Shown: positions 1 through 12,047 of the stretch, in pieces
How positions within the stretch are numbered: the first letter of the stretch is position 1
Layout of the letters: each line of letters opens with the position of its first letter
NCBI GenBank assembly: GCA_022419385.1
Contig: JAJUBI010000009.1
Span: 434,001 to 498,000, forward strand
Reading direction: 5' to 3'
DNA length: 64,000 bases
DNA from: Paraconiothyrium sp. Pb-2020
Lineage: Eukaryota; Ascomycota; Dothideomycetes; Pleosporales; Didymosphaeriaceae
Position numbers and translations under genes: made by a program
Notes under the pieces: generated by a model
The model's input: the letters and a program-made list of their open reading frames with translations, nothing else
Database searches by the model: none
What the model was told of the DNA's origin: nothing

Positions 1-1304
1 GACGGAACAGGTCTTGAGGCGTATTGTTCCGGTTTGGTCGGAAAGAAGAAAGCGGGCTTGGAGACAAAGTGTAGTCCTGGGAATGTTAGACATCAAGAGT
101 GCTGGCGCGGAAGACACACAGGACGTACCATAATCACCCCTGAATGTACTGAACACGGTGTTGGGGACGAGGCCAGCTTCACTCCACAGATGCTCGATTT
201 CTTCGGTGCTGAATTTCCAGCTTTCCTCGATGCGAATACGCTCGCCTTTCTTGAGTTGGACGCCGTCGATGACAACATCCTTTAGCGGTGACACGAACGC
301 ACGATGATAGCCATCCTTTTCCACGAATTCACCGCGGTGTTCCCACTCGTCAGGTTTGAATGCCTCGGTACCCAGGATGCGGTTGGCATTCTTGAGTCCA
401 TTGAGTGTGAAGTCTCGAGTTACCCCTTCGCTATCATTGTATGCCTCTGCAAAAAGGGGCACAATCAGCTATGATACGAGGGCAATTGCATTTCATTCAA
501 GACTTACTGAACACACGTTCGGGGTCCTTGCATGAGTCGATTCCGATCAACATAGTGTCACCAGGTTGAAGTGCTTCACGAAATCCAGTTAGGAAAGGAG
601 GAACATCGGCGCGGTTAAAGTTCCCCAGGCTCGAACCTAGCCATAGGATGAACTTCGGTTTCGCGCTGATCTTGGGTGACTTCAGCCATTCCAGGGCATG
701 GTCGTAAGTACCGTACAGCCCCTTCAACTTGACATGCTGGTAATCTGTAGATAGGGTTAGCTTTGGGCTAGCAATGGTCGGCTGATTATTAATGATTTTG
801 TTCACGCCGTCAATATGTAGACTAGATCCGCTTACTGGTCGGGATTTCGGCGAACGTTCGCTCCAATTCTGGTAGGGAAAGATCGACTGCGTAATACTCG
901 ACGTCTTTGCCAAGGCGCTCAATGGCCTGTAAGAGGATGTTGACTTTACGCAGGTTGCTGCAGTGTAAATTAGTATCGGCCTCGGGCGGCGTGGTGCTTC
1001 ATATCCGGGCGGGCTCCTACCCGCTCCCCAGCTCAACGACAACCGATCCGGGCCGAACTCTTTCCGCAATCTGGTCGGCATAGGTCTCCAAAACTTCAAT
1101 CTCGGCATTGGTGAGATAGTAGTCCTTCACGTAAGTGATCTTTTCAAAGAGTCGCAGCCCCGCTTCATCGTACAGCAGCATGGTCGGGAGAGTCTTCTCC
1201 CCGCCAGCCTCAGGACGCAGGCCATCTTTGATATCCTGTAGGATATCGAATTCGGTTGGGCCAGGCCTGATGTCGATAATTTCGGTCGAAGTTTTCGAGG
1301 ACAT
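1..1304 (-). CDS. SAM-dependent methyltransferase, Egt1 N-domain / EasF type (3' end off window)
   Basis: Five exons join in frame: 1304-1021, 957-836, 744-508, 446-129 and 76 to the window edge, giving about 345 residues so far. The product starts MSSKTSTEIIDIRPG and contains the family signatures LPTMLLYDEAG, DYYLTNAEIEVLET and the SAM-binding motif VVVELGSGN (about residues 88-96), then WLGSSLGNFNR and, near the edge, LHFVSKPAFFFP. These are hallmarks of the histidine-specific methyltransferase family, which contains the N-terminal domain of ergothioneine synthase Egt1 (makes hercynine from histidine) and the free-standing dimethylallyltryptophan N-methyltransferase EasF. The two cannot be separated here, because the DinB and FGE-sulfatase domains that would mark Egt1 would lie beyond base 1. 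An in-frame upstream Met (1379) exists; Met at 1304 is preferred because family members begin close to the DIR motif. No neighbour in the window supports an ergot-alkaloid cluster. Confidence 0.8.
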
Positions 1305-3226
1305 GATTTTGGATGACGTCTCTTTCAGTAATCGTAAAGGACGGAGTCTAGCTCCTGACAGAGCTCGAATAGCATCCATCGCGAAGGGCGGCTAGGGCAG
1401 ATATATATTCAAGAACAAGCGCTATACACCCCAAAGATGGCGTAGCTTACGGTGATGAATCCGGTAGTGTTGGAAGGAGGATGGTCACTGTATGCTGCAG
1501 TAGATGACAAGGAATGTACTGCACTAGTGCGGTAGGGCTAATCACGCTCCAGCCACAGGACAAATCAAGCGACGTCAAATCTTCACGACCGGAGGCGGTA
1601 CGGCAGGAAGTGCTTATTCGCCATAGGTCTCGGGGATCGGTTAGCTCCTCATCGTTCCGGTCTAACCCCTCACAAGCCGTACCACTTGTTTGACAGGAGC
1701 AAGAATTTCTGGGAGCGACAGTGTTCCCCACATCAAACTGGCAAACATCCAAGAGTGGCGTAGTGGCGAGCATTGGTGGGTGGAGCATTGTCAACGATGA
1801 CGTTTATGCGGTTGCTGAGAACTGATGTCGACGGGAGGCCGGAAGCGGTTCGAGACCGAAGAAGACGGGCTCGGGGGCTATGCAAGGGCACAGCCAGCTG
1901 AGACGAATCGATCCGCTGCCCATCGTACGTCCCTAACTGTTGGAACGCGTTGCCGGCTGCAGGACAGCAATAGGCTGCGGGGCTCATTTCTCATCAGGTA
2001 CAGTAGTGCCATGAGTGGCCCACGATCTGACACATCTGATTGATCAGGCCCCGGATGCATGGCGGGATGGCGGCGAATTCGCGCAAATCCGTCTGCTGTG
2101 GGAGGGTCGAGATTGAGTGTGGACGCGGGGTCGGCGCGTCTACTGACGTGAAGAGCGGCAGCTGCAGCTTGTCGCGTCAGCACGGGGCGGGCAGCACCGG
2201 GCTAAGACGACTGTTCGCGGAACTCATGCGGAATCTGTAACTCCGCTGCATGCAAAGTTGCGTGATGATGGAAGCACGTTCACTAAACGTGATGAGGGAA
2301 TTGTAGATGCATGCACGGTGGGGATGCGCAGGGATTAGTCATGTTCGTCTGAGGGAAGACTAGCGGATTCTTGCTGACAAAGTACACTGTCCATACAGAA
2401 CCCGACCCCACGTCTCCTATCTTTTCATCTCACGAGCATGCCGTGCGGGCTTTGGCGAATAATGACCCGATGTCATCTGCAGCCGCCACTCAAATCACCT
2501 CTCCAAGCTAGAGGGGGAGCTCAGATCGAAGGAGGCGAGTGCGGCCTCAAGTGCTAACTAAGGAAGGTGTTATCCATTCCGGGAATCATCTTGCGAGGCC
2601 ATCGTCAATTGTCTGCAGTGCGGGAATATGCATACAGATCAATATTCATCAACACTCCAGACTCACTTGCATCATCTCTCGTTTCAAAGCCACCACTAGT
2701 GTCCGAAGGCAGCGGGTGCGCCGGGGATGATTCCTCGATCTTTGTCCAGCTTTTTGCAATCGGTTTGAAGTGACCTATATGCGTTTGATCTAGTTACTAG
2801 GAGGATCGCTGGTATAGGTGCTCGTGTGTAACAGTCATCACGCGGTCTTTGCTAAGTTCTATCGAACTGGCACCGCAGAGTAGCACCATCACCACCAAAT
2901 CCTTATCAGCATGAACACTCGAATCGCGTACGGTCACGGGCTGGGAAATAACATTCTTGACCAGAGTGTCTATTCGATACGACCGATCTACAAGAGACGT
3001 TCGGATTACACACGACTAGCAGCGGGCGAATGTTTCCTAGATTCCGATGAAGTCGGGAAAGAGATCTTGATCAGGACCACACGCTTTCCGTATTTTGCGG
3101 AGGGGGCGTGGCAGGTATAGCAGAGTCTGAAACAACTACTGCAGGCCTTTTCGTGGTTGAGCATCAGACAATGCTTTCTATACCCCGCGTCTTTGTTCTC
3201 AACACTGATCTTCTTTCTTCTCGGTC
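1305..3226. other. Intergenic, no supported gene
   Basis: Only short open frames of 60-115 codons occur on both strands, none with a recognisable domain or a convincing exon chain. The first part presumably holds the promoter of the minus-strand methyltransferase. Confidence 0.5.
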
Positions 3227-3607
3227 ATGGCCGAATTCCGAGCCACCCGCAAGCCACCTTTGGGACAATTGGGTTTCCAAGAGCGCTTGGGAATCCTTTC
3301 GTATTCAACCGTGACACTGGGCCTGATCCACGTGTAGGGATTTGCCTCCCACCATCGACAAGTCCGCCGCGCCGTCATTGTTATCACCACGCCTAGTGAT
3401 GTGGAGCGCTCAAAGAGACCAGAGAGCCTGGCCATGGCCTATCTGAATGTTAGGGGGCAACTCGCCGTAAGTAATCTTACTTCAAAGAACCGCAGATTCC
3501 CACCAAGCCTGACAAGAGCTTCAACCCGCTTCTTGTTGGCTCATTCGGGGATAACAATGCCCTGCAGTACCATGACTTCCGTGCAATCACTCTGATGCGT
3601 CTTATCA
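3227..3607 (+). pseudogene. Possible gene relic upstream of the coiled-coil protein
   Basis: From an ATG at 3227 a protein-like frame (MAEFRATRKPPLGQLGFQER) meets a TAG near 3338, continues in the same frame as RRAVIVITTPSDVERSKRPE and LAMAYLNVRGQLA, then appears to shift frame at about 3458-3487 into PDKSFNPLLVGSFGDNNALQ, ending at a TGA at about 3607. A GTAAGT-CAG pair lies at the shift, but it would make an intron of only 29 nt. The composition looks coding, yet the in-frame stop and the shift suggest decay. It might instead be the 5' part of the next gene, whose frame matches the last segment apart from one stop. I do not recognise the family. Confidence 0.25.
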
Positions 3608-3648
3608 TTTGAAAAGAATTACGTAGGAGAAGACTACGTTTTCGTGAC

Positions 3649-4626
3649 ATGGGATACGGAATTCCACCCATCAAACCCTACTCTCCGGATCGACTTTCTG
3701 GCTACTTCGATGCTTTTGTACACAACACGCGAACGATGCAGGACCTCAACACATGGATGCCAACACTGAATAGCCTACGCGGTCAGAAGGACTACCTGGA
3801 GGAGCTGCTATCAAAGACTGCGACGACACTCAACGCACTCCGCGACAGACAGACACGCAATCAACGCGTGTTGAGTACCCACCCGACTCCCCGTTCGAAG
3901 CGGAAGAAGATAGAGCAGAACGGATACAGGACGAGTAAGACGATTCAGACTTGCGAGAACGAAGAGAAGGCCATACTCGATTGTTTGCAAGTTTGCAAAA
4001 ACAACATTAATACGCTGGAGGCTCTCATATATCCCCCGGAAACGTCGTGGACCCACACAGAATACTACTCTAGCAACTCCTATGTCGATTCGGACACGAC
4101 ATCATTTGATTGGCAAGGCTGGTCAGAGGATTTAGCCATCTCGCCGTTTGAAAAGACCCGCAACCGGCCGCTCCCATCAGATGAGATAGCACCAGACACA
4201 ATAGCATCCGGGTATGCAGAAGCAGAGACTAGGCGTCCACCTCGACCATCTCTTCGATCTGCCTCTGAAACTAAATCGACGCTTCCTCCAGCACCACCAA
4301 ACTCTGCGTACACCAACTTCTCGCTCAGTCCAGAGGCGACCGCCTTTGAACCAGGCGCAGCCCATCTGCAACTACCCGTTACCCGCTTGGCGAAGGAACT
4401 GGACAAGCTCACCATCTCTGGTCTCCTGGCGTCTAAGCGCATGGATTCGATTCGAAAGCGCCGCTTCTCAGACGAGGGCGTCGCGTTTCGACGCTTCCCG
4501 AGCAACATGCAACCCCCATCGACCAGAGCAGGGTCATGTCATAGCTGGCCTGGCGCAAGCGCGCTTGAAGAAAAGGACCAGGGATGTGTAGGAAAAGCCA
4601 GGTCGAAGAGGGCCATCTCGATTTGA
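3649..4626 (+). CDS. Hypothetical protein with coiled-coil region
   Basis: A single uninterrupted frame of 325 codons starts at ATG 3649. Residues about 30-130 are rich in charged and Leu residues in heptad-like spacing (for example KDYLEELLSKTATTLNALRD) and include a basic patch RSKRKKIEQ, suggesting a coiled coil. The remainder is Ser/Pro/Thr-rich and low in hydrophobic residues, so probably disordered. There is no signal peptide and no transmembrane segment. No enzymatic motif is visible and I do not recognise the family. Length and codon use look like a real fungal gene, but an intron or a longer 5' part cannot be excluded, because a related frame lies immediately upstream (3488-3607). 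Confidence 0.5.
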   Translation: MGYGIPPIKPYSPDRLSGYFDAFVHNTRTMQDLNTWMPTLNSLRGQKDYLEELLSKTATTLNALRDRQTRNQRVLSTHPTPRSKRKKIEQNGYRTSKTIQTCENEEKAILDCLQVCKNNINTLEALIYPPETSWTHTEYYSSNSYVDSDTTSFDWQGWSEDLAISPFEKTRNRPLPSDEIAPDTIASGYAEAETRRPPRPSLRSASETKSTLPPAPPNSAYTNFSLSPEATAFEPGAAHLQLPVTRLAKELDKLTISGLLASKRMDSIRKRRFSDEGVAFRRFPSNMQPPSTRAGSCHSWPGASALEEKDQGCVGKARSKRAISI

Positions 4627-5344
4627 GCACGATGGGTGGTAGCGTTCATCTTCGTATTGTGTATTTTGCTAACTAGCATTCGACTTCCCTTCGGAAACGC
4701 ATCCGAGGACATACGTTCGCTTGAGAACTGCCGAGAGCGCGTGAGGCATATTGTGCATCACATGCGGGTAGTAGCTACGTAATTCATTGACATGGTTCGT
4801 CTGTACATATGAAAATGCAGAATGAAGCACACAATGGCGCTATGCAAGGATGTCTTGAAGCCAAAGTATGCGATATAGTACTGCGTGGGAGAAGCGCTGC
4901 AGCTGTGGGTGTGTTGTTGTGCAGTGTTTGTGTCATAGCGGGGCACGTGCGGGGTTGACAGCAAGAGCAGCCGCGGTGCTTGGACCCGCCTGGCATGAGT
5001 CGGCTTACAGGTCACCAAGTCTCAGTCCCCGAAGCCGTGAGAACGTCCCCTTCGCACCTACAACACCTCCTCACTCGGTGACACATTCAACATACCTGCC
5101 GAAGTTCAACACTTCATGGCTGCGCTCACCTGTCACTTTTGTTCACGTACAATCGCACCGTCACCGCAAGCCGCACCCTAGTCGCATCAACCCGCATTTC
5201 CCGCGCTCCACCACACCCACCACACAGCGCACGCCTGCATTTAATAGCGCCTCCGCTTCGCCCAAAAGCCCACTGGGTCCCTTCCACCCGAAATTGTGCG
5301 ACTCCAACTGCCCCTCGCTTTTGCTGCTCGCTTTGCACAGCAAT
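4627..5344 (+). promoter_or_regulatory. Upstream region of CHO2
   Basis: This 718-base stretch precedes the CHO2 start. It contains an E-box CACGTG at 4944-4949 and a long C/T-rich leader from about 5060 to 5340, typical of fungal 5' untranslated regions. In yeasts, phospholipid-synthesis genes are controlled by bHLH factors binding CANNTG elements, so the E-box is worth noting, but the regulatory role is inference. An open frame crosses the region into CHO2 exon 1 without an upstream ATG in a convincing context. Confidence 0.35.
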
Positions 5345-8300
5345 ATGGCGGACGGATCTCACAGCATGAGCGCCGACGGCAACACTCTTCGCGAGCGCCC
5401 CTCTGCTAAGCCGCTACACCTGCACAATTCTGACGATGCGAGGCAAAAAGTGCTAGACCTGAATGAACAGGAGGCTAAAGAGCAGAAGCATGGCCCAAAG
5501 CGCACCTACGGCAGGACGCCGGACGGCACCGGTACGTGGATAAGGTGGTAGAACCATTGCAATCGAGATGGTAACCCAGGGGCGACGCAGTGAGTAGTGG
5601 CAAGTAGCACACCAGATTGCTAACATTTGCCCCGCAGTCTTCATCGTGCCGCAAACGCACGACATGGTATCGCAGCTTCTTTCGCCCTCGCAACCAAAGA
5701 ACCTGTCTGACCTAGTCGTACTCGCTGTCCTCGCTGGTCTGATTCTCCTGCTCTACGCCTTGCCCAAAAGCGCCCGCAAGCCCGTCTTCGCAGTCATATT
5801 TCTGTTCTGGCGTGCCGCCTACAACGTAGGCATTGGCTGGCTTCTGCACATGCAGTCCAACCATAACCGCCTGGTCCTCTGGGCGAAAAACTCGCACATC
5901 TTCGAGAACCCAGAGCTAGGCAACAACGGTCATCGCACCCTGTACACGCTTCTCAAGCGCGAAATGGAGACCAAGATCCCAAAGGATTACAAGTTCGAGG
6001 AAGCACCGCTCGAATACAACACGTGGTTGCTCTTCAGACGAGTCGTAGACCTCATCCTCATGTGTGATTTCGTCTCGTACTGCCTCTTCGCGATAGCCTG
6101 CTTTAATCGACCAGACGAGAGCTGGGCTTTATGGATGCTTCGGTGGGCCACGGGTATCCTACTGTTCTTGTTCAATGTGTGGGTTAAGCTCGACGCTCAT
6201 AGGGTGGTCAAGGACTTCGCATGGTATTGGGGAGATATGGTCCGTTACTTCCGGTCTCTCCACAGCAGCTTAATACACGTATCACTAAGAGTATATGCTA
6301 ACCATGTACTGCATCTTTAGTTCTTTCTTATCGTTGATCAACAACTGACATTCGACGGAGTCTTCGAGATGGCTCCGCACCCTATGTACTCAGTTGGGTA
6401 TGCGGGATACTACGGTATATCTATGATGGCATCAAGCTATGCTGTCCTCTTCATCTCCGTAATCGCACACGCCGCTCAATTTGCCTTTTTGACCTTCGTG
6501 GAAAACCCACACATCGAAAAGACGTACAACACGCCACCGCCCAGAAAGCGCCAACAGTCCCAAAGCATCCCTCGCGAAGAACGTCCGACAACCGGCCACT
6601 CCGAAGCTGCCTTCATGGATGGCGCGCCTGTCATCGATTCTGACGCGCAGCCCTCGCAAGTCCATAACATCGTAGGTCCACTAAACACCGATTTCCATCG
6701 CTCACTTGATACAAGCGTAGTCTTGTTCACATTCTACATGTTTTGCTTTGCAACCATGACACCGAATACTTGGCCGGTGCGCACATTCTTCCTCGTTAAT
6801 GCCTTCATCTGGAGACTGTGGTACGCGCTCGGGCTTGGATATATCCTAGACCGACAATCCAAGAAGAAGAATTGGACACGCCATTTCATCAAATATGGGG
6901 ACAGCAAAGAAGAAGCCTGGCGACAGTGGAAGTACCTGTACCACCTTAGCATGACGTTGAGTCACATCAGTTTCGCCGCAGCAGCTTGGAAGATGTACAC
7001 CCTTCCGTCGGACTGGACATATGGATTCACGCTGCTGCGACATGTTGTCGGAGTTAGCCTAGTCGCCCTGCAAATGTGGGTTGCATCTAGCATTTACGAG
7101 TCCTTGGGAGAATTTGGTTGGATGTGCGGAGACTTTTTTTTCGACCCGCCCTCCAAGAACCTTACTTATTCCGGCATCTACCGCTTCCTGAACAATCCCG
7201 AACGTGTCTTGGGACTCGCCGGCGTGTGGGGCGTTGCACTGATCACATGGAGTCTACCCATGTTCTACCTCGCTGGAACCGCGCATATCCTCAACTTGGT
7301 TTTCTTACAGTTCGTCGAGCGTCCGCACATGCAGAAGCTCTACGGCGAAAAGCTTCGCCAGACGTCGGGCGTAAGTAAGACATTCAGGCAGGCCCTTCCC
7401 AGCCCGGTTCGCAACTGGCAGTCAGCGGCAGATGAGTACCTCAACTCAACAGTGGAGTTCATCGAGGAAGTTATTGAGAGCGCAAGGCCTAAACTAGCTG
7501 CTGGTGTCGATACCTTCTTCAAAGATACCACAGCTCTGTTCAAATCCTACCCAGCACGCATATCTATCACCCGCCTCGCTCCAGAATTAGCCGGAGTAGA
7601 CCCAACGCAGTATAAGCTCGAGATCGAGGGCTCGCGTTTGTCGCCGTATATGGAGTTTCAAAAAGGTCATGGGCGTGAAGGGTCAATGGCACGCACACCA
7701 GCAGAGCGCACTGGCGACTTCGACAAGCTCATGCTCGAATACGGCGCTCCCATCAAAGTCCGCTGGCAAGCTCCGCTGAACCACAGCAGGAAAGACTGGA
7801 TTGGCCTATACATGGTTGCCGACAACGCGTCGCGCGACGTAACCCGCATCGGTAGCAACGGGCGCTGGATCGCGACCAACAAGGGCATCCATGACAGCTC
7901 CCGCGCCGAAGAAGGTATCCTCGTCTCTGATAAGCTCATCCCCGCCGCCGCCCGCAAAGATGGCGACACGGACTGCTATACAGGCGAAGTCGAGTTCCGC
8001 GGCGACAAGCTCTGGTGGACGACGGGCGTCTTCGAATTCCGCTACCACCACAACGGGAAACACAACGTGCTCGCCATCTCTCAAGTTTTCGAGACGCGCA
8101 TCTCGCGCTTTGAAGAGGAGGACGTCGAGCTCGATGCGAACGGAACGATTCGCGAGAGTCTGGAGCGCGCGCTGTTGCCCGTCGTGCAGAATTGCTTTGA
8201 TAGAGATCCGGAGATTGCGCCGAGTTCGGTGGATGAGCCGTTCGGCAGCTTGGTCGAGAGGGACGGAAAATATGCTAGTAGAGTTGTGTTTGCGGTGCAT

Positions 8301-8550
8301 CAGATGTGAGTCCACTTCTAACTTTCCAAGTGGAAGATCTAACACCACACAGGTTCGGCATCGAATTCACACCCGAGGTCGTGCTGGCTGACGGCACGGT
8401 GCGCAACCTCGCCTGGCGCATCTGCAACGCGAAGAAAGTTCTGGTACGTTTACACTCTGCCCTCTCATTCAAGACCCATTGCTGATGACCACGCAGGCGC
8501 CGTACAGCATGTCCCGCACCGGCGGACGCAACACGCCTGAGTTGCGGTAG
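5345..8550 (+). CDS. CHO2: Phosphatidylethanolamine N-methyltransferase (CHO2)
   Basis: Five exons (5345-5531, 5638-6239, 6321-8305, 8353-8443, 8497-8550) sum to 972 codons with all phases matching. CHO2 catalyses the first methylation of phosphatidylethanolamine to its monomethyl form in the endoplasmic reticulum, using SAM, on the way to phosphatidylcholine. Evidence is the multi-pass N-terminal half, the family motif [16 protein letters not shown] (from residue 280), the second phospholipid-methyltransferase block around residue 545 ([16 protein letters not shown]), and the long C-terminal soluble region characteristic of fungal CHO2 rather than of the shorter OPI3. The length agrees with fungal homologues. 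Intron 2 uses the weak donor GTCCGT at 6240, required to restore WGDM-FFLIVDQ. Start chosen at the ATG of [12 protein letters not shown]. It is convergent with the Lon gene. Confidence 0.95.
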
Positions 8551-9194
8551 CGGCCGTGCTAGCGTACACTTAACCCCGACCGACTATCAACACTAAGGGC
8601 TTCTCTTTGTCTCCACCACGCGCTTTATCCCCCACCTCTGGCTTCTTCCACATGTCTTCTAGAACGCGCTATCTGCGCCGTGTAGACGCCTCAAACAACG
8701 CATACGTACGCGGCTGCCACACTCTTGCTACCTTGGGGTGAGGATGCTATCTGATTCCTCAATGGGAGTCTAATAGTTGGAGAAGGAAGGACGTGAAGGT
8801 TCTCTTGTATATCGTTTGGTCGTTTCATTGCATTGGCGGGAGCCCAGGGACTGCAAAAAAAAAAAAAAGGATACGTAATTGAGATTGCAAAAAATGAATC
8901 GCGTGAGAGTGAGGCGGTAATGTGAAATATCTTGCAGAGAAGGGGTAGTCAGTCAATACACGATATTCGGTCCCATGCATGTGAAAATCGTAAAAGTGAA
9001 TCTACATTATGAAGCCGAGGTTGATCAACGCCGCCCGAGCCAGCAATGCTAAAGCTAGAGAGCGAACGAATGCAGTCAGTATATACAAAATCGCACGATA
9101 TGATGATCAGATAAGATATCCAGATGACAGTCCAGAACGCCAGCACACCTCCCGTCCTCTTCTCTCCCCTCTTACCTTCCCTCAGCAAGCCACG
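8551..9194. other. Convergent intergenic region between CHO2 and Lon
   Basis: Both flanking genes end here, so it should hold their 3' untranslated regions and polyadenylation sites. No coding potential was seen apart from frames antisense to the Lon 3' end. It includes an A-run described separately. Confidence 0.6.
8855..8868 (+). repeat. Homopolymer (A)14
   Basis: Fourteen consecutive A residues lie about 300 bases downstream of the CHO2 stop codon. This is a mononucleotide microsatellite and a likely site of length variation or sequencing error. Confidence 0.95.
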
Positions 9195-12047
9195 CTACAA
9201 CCTACTCTCCCACCCGCCCACGCTCCTCTCCCACCTCTCGGGCCACACCATCCCCAACGCCTCCCAGATATGCCCCACAAATTCAATCTTGACTCCCTGC
9301 AGCACCTCCTCGGGTAGATCCCTCGCATCCTTCCTGTTTCCCTCTGGAAGAAGAACCCTCTCCACACCCGCCCTCAGCGCACCGATGAGTTTCTCTTTGA
9401 TACCTCCGACGGGCAGGACACGTCCGCGGAGGCTGACTTCGCCCGTCATAGCCAGCGTCGGCGGAACGGGTTTCCCGCTAAAGAGGGAGATGAGCGCAAC
9501 GGTGTGCGCGAGCCCACCCGAGGGACCGTCTTTGGGGATAGCGCCAGAGGGACAGTGGACGTGTATGCTGCGACTCTTCATGATATCTTCGTCAGCGCTG
9601 TGCGCCAGGCCGAGCTCGAAGGCGTGCGCTTTCACCCACGAGAGGGCGACTTCCACGCTTTCCTTCAGCACGTCGCCGAGTTTGCCGGTGAGTTGGACGC
9701 GGCCTGCGCCAGGCATGTCTGCGATCTCGATGAAGAGGATGGAGCCCTGGCCGCCGGTGGAGTAGGCTACCAGGCCCGTGACGACGCCCGGGCGGGAATG
9801 CTGTTCTGTGAGTTCCTCGGTGAAGCGCTCGATGCCGAGGATGGCGTCGAGGTCGGAGAGCGTGACGCTCGCGTTGTAGGCGGCGAGGGTGTCGGTGTCT
9901 TTTGCGGTGGCGTATTCGACGGCTTTGGAGCGGCAGACGGAGCCGATTTCGCGCTCGAGATTGCGCACGCCCGACTCGCGCGTGTAGGATGTGATGATCT
10001 TGTCGAGCACGTCGGTGGGGATGTGGACTTCTTCGTTGTGCAGGCCGTTTGTGGTGATTTGCTTGGGGATGAGGTGGCGTTCTGCGATGTTGCGTTTCTC
10101 GAGCGTCGTATAGCCGCTTAGCTGGATAGTTTCCATACGGTCCAGCAACGGCGGAGGAATTGTGTCGAGCGAATTCGCAGTCGCGATGAAGAGAACTTTA
10201 GAGAGGTCAATTGGGATATTAACGTAATGATCGGTGAAGGTGTGGTTCTGCTCTGGGTCGAGCACCTCGAGCATCGCGGCGGACGGGTCGCCGTTGTAAT
10301 TTGACATGCCGAGCTTGTCAATTTCGTCAAGGAGGAAGACAGGATTCGACACGCCGACTTTCTTGAGACCATTAACGACAAGACCTGGCATGGCGGCGAC
10401 GTAAGTACGGCGGTGGCCGCGGATTTCGGCTTCGTCGCGCACGCCACCGAGTGAGATACGATGAAATTTGCGCCCGAGAGCCGTGGCGATGGACTTTGCG
10501 AGTGAGGTCTTTCCGGTACCAGGAGGGCCGACGAGCAGGAGAATGGGCGACTTATCTACCATACGCTTCTTCTCGAGCAACCTTGTTTCTTCTTCTGTGG
10601 GCTCTCGCGCCGGCTTTTCTTCTACATCCTCATCCTTCTCGTCTTTCTCCTCTTTAGGGTGTGCGGCATCAGCAAGCGCGCGGATCTGCTCGTCGAGGCT
10701 TTTATTCGCGTGCTCCTTGAGCTTCAGCACAGCGAGATACTCCAATAACCGCTTCTTGATCTTGTCCAGCCCGTAGTGATCGTCGTCAAGTTGCTTCTTC
10801 GCCTTGATCAGCGTCTTGGCATCCAGCTGATCGGCCGTGGTTTTGGTCCAAGGGATTTCGGCGAGGTTCTCCAGGTAATTCCTGCAGACTTGGTACTCTG
10901 CTTGGGCCGGGTTCATCTTCGACAGCCGCTGGAGCTCTCGTTGGGCTACCTTATCCGCCTCGGGCGAAAGCTGTGCATCTTGAAGCCTCTTCTTCAGCTC
11001 GTCTACCTCATTGGGCTCGTCTTCTCCCACATTCGCTCCGCCGCCTGGAAGACTCCCAGGGAAGCCAGGAGGCATTGCCGAACCCTTCAATCCCCGTCTC
11101 TGTAGCGCTTCCTGCTGTAGTCTCCGCAACTGATCGATGTCGAAGCTGCCCGTCGGTATAGGCACCGCTGTGGTAGTAACTGTCAACCGCGTGCTGCCCT
11201 GTATATTTGTGATTTGCCGCTGTAGTATCTCGATGACCTTGTCCACTCGCTCCTTCACGTCGATCGCTGCCAATACACGTAGCTTCTCTTCATGTGTGCA
11301 GTCGACTACGTTGGCCATAAAGTCAGCCAGCGCGCCTGCTTCCGTCAGGTCCTTCCGAGCGATGAAGAGCTCTAATCTTCGCGCGACGATGGGTGATAGC
11401 GACACAGCTGGAGCGCGGGGTAATATGGAGGATAGGCGGACGAGGGCCAGGAGTTCGCGCGACAGCTGCTTGAGCAGGTTGAACTGTGACTCGAGTTCGG
11501 CGTTGTCGAGGTCCACTGCAACAGTCAGTCTCCAATCCATCTAGCGCGCAACATGGGACGGCGTATACGTACCGAACTCTTCAACAGCCTCCAGCTCGCC
11601 CTCAAAGTACGGCCGATCCTGCACCACATCCACCACCCTAACCCTCTCCAATCCTTCTACTACGAGACTCAACTCCCCCTGCCTGCGCCCCTGCACCCCA
11701 CTAACCTTTGCGATGCACGCATATCCAAAGACATCCTTCTTCGTTGCATTCACCGGATCCGTCTCGTACAAGCTGTCCTTCCTGCTCTTCTTACTCCCAT
11801 CCTCGATCAACAGCTTTCCATCCCTTGGGGAAACATCCGGCGAGTTAAGCGGCACGCAGGCGACCGTGATGGCGGCATCGGGCTTCGCAGTTGGGCTAAT
11901 GCTGTAGATCTTTGCAAGTATGGCGGCGATGTCTGAGCGGTTGGCGATGGGAATCTTGAGGGTTGTTGCGGGGAGGACGGCGAGGGGCGGCGCGAGCGGG
12001 ATGAGGGGGAGCACCTTCGCGCTCGTTTTCGAAGAGGATTTACCCAT
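9195..12047 (-). CDS. LON2: Peroxisomal Lon protease (Lon2/Pln type)
   Basis: Two exons, 12047-11573 and 11515-9195, separated by a 57-nt GT-AG intron, encode 931 residues. The order is an N-terminal Lon substrate-binding domain (about 1-270), a coiled linker, an AAA+ module with Walker A GPPGTGKT (about 488-495) and Walker B VFLLDEID (about 551-558), and a C-terminal serine protease domain with the Ser-Lys dyad in PKDGPSGG (Ser about 824) and GGIKEK (Lys about 865). The C-terminus is SRL, a peroxisomal targeting signal type 1, and no mitochondrial presequence is present, so this is the peroxisomal matrix Lon rather than mitochondrial Pim1. Its expected role is degradation of damaged or unassembled matrix proteins. 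An acidic-basic insert ([14 protein letters not shown]) sits just before the ATPase domain. The start [11 protein letters not shown] fits the family. Confidence 0.96.

Noticed and set aside
7806..8348. 180-codon minus-strand frame
   Set aside because: Shadow of CHO2 exon 3; CHO2 motifs and phases are unambiguous.
9504..10121. 205-codon plus-strand frame rich in Asp/Gly/Val
   Set aside because: Antisense shadow of the well-supported Lon protease exon.
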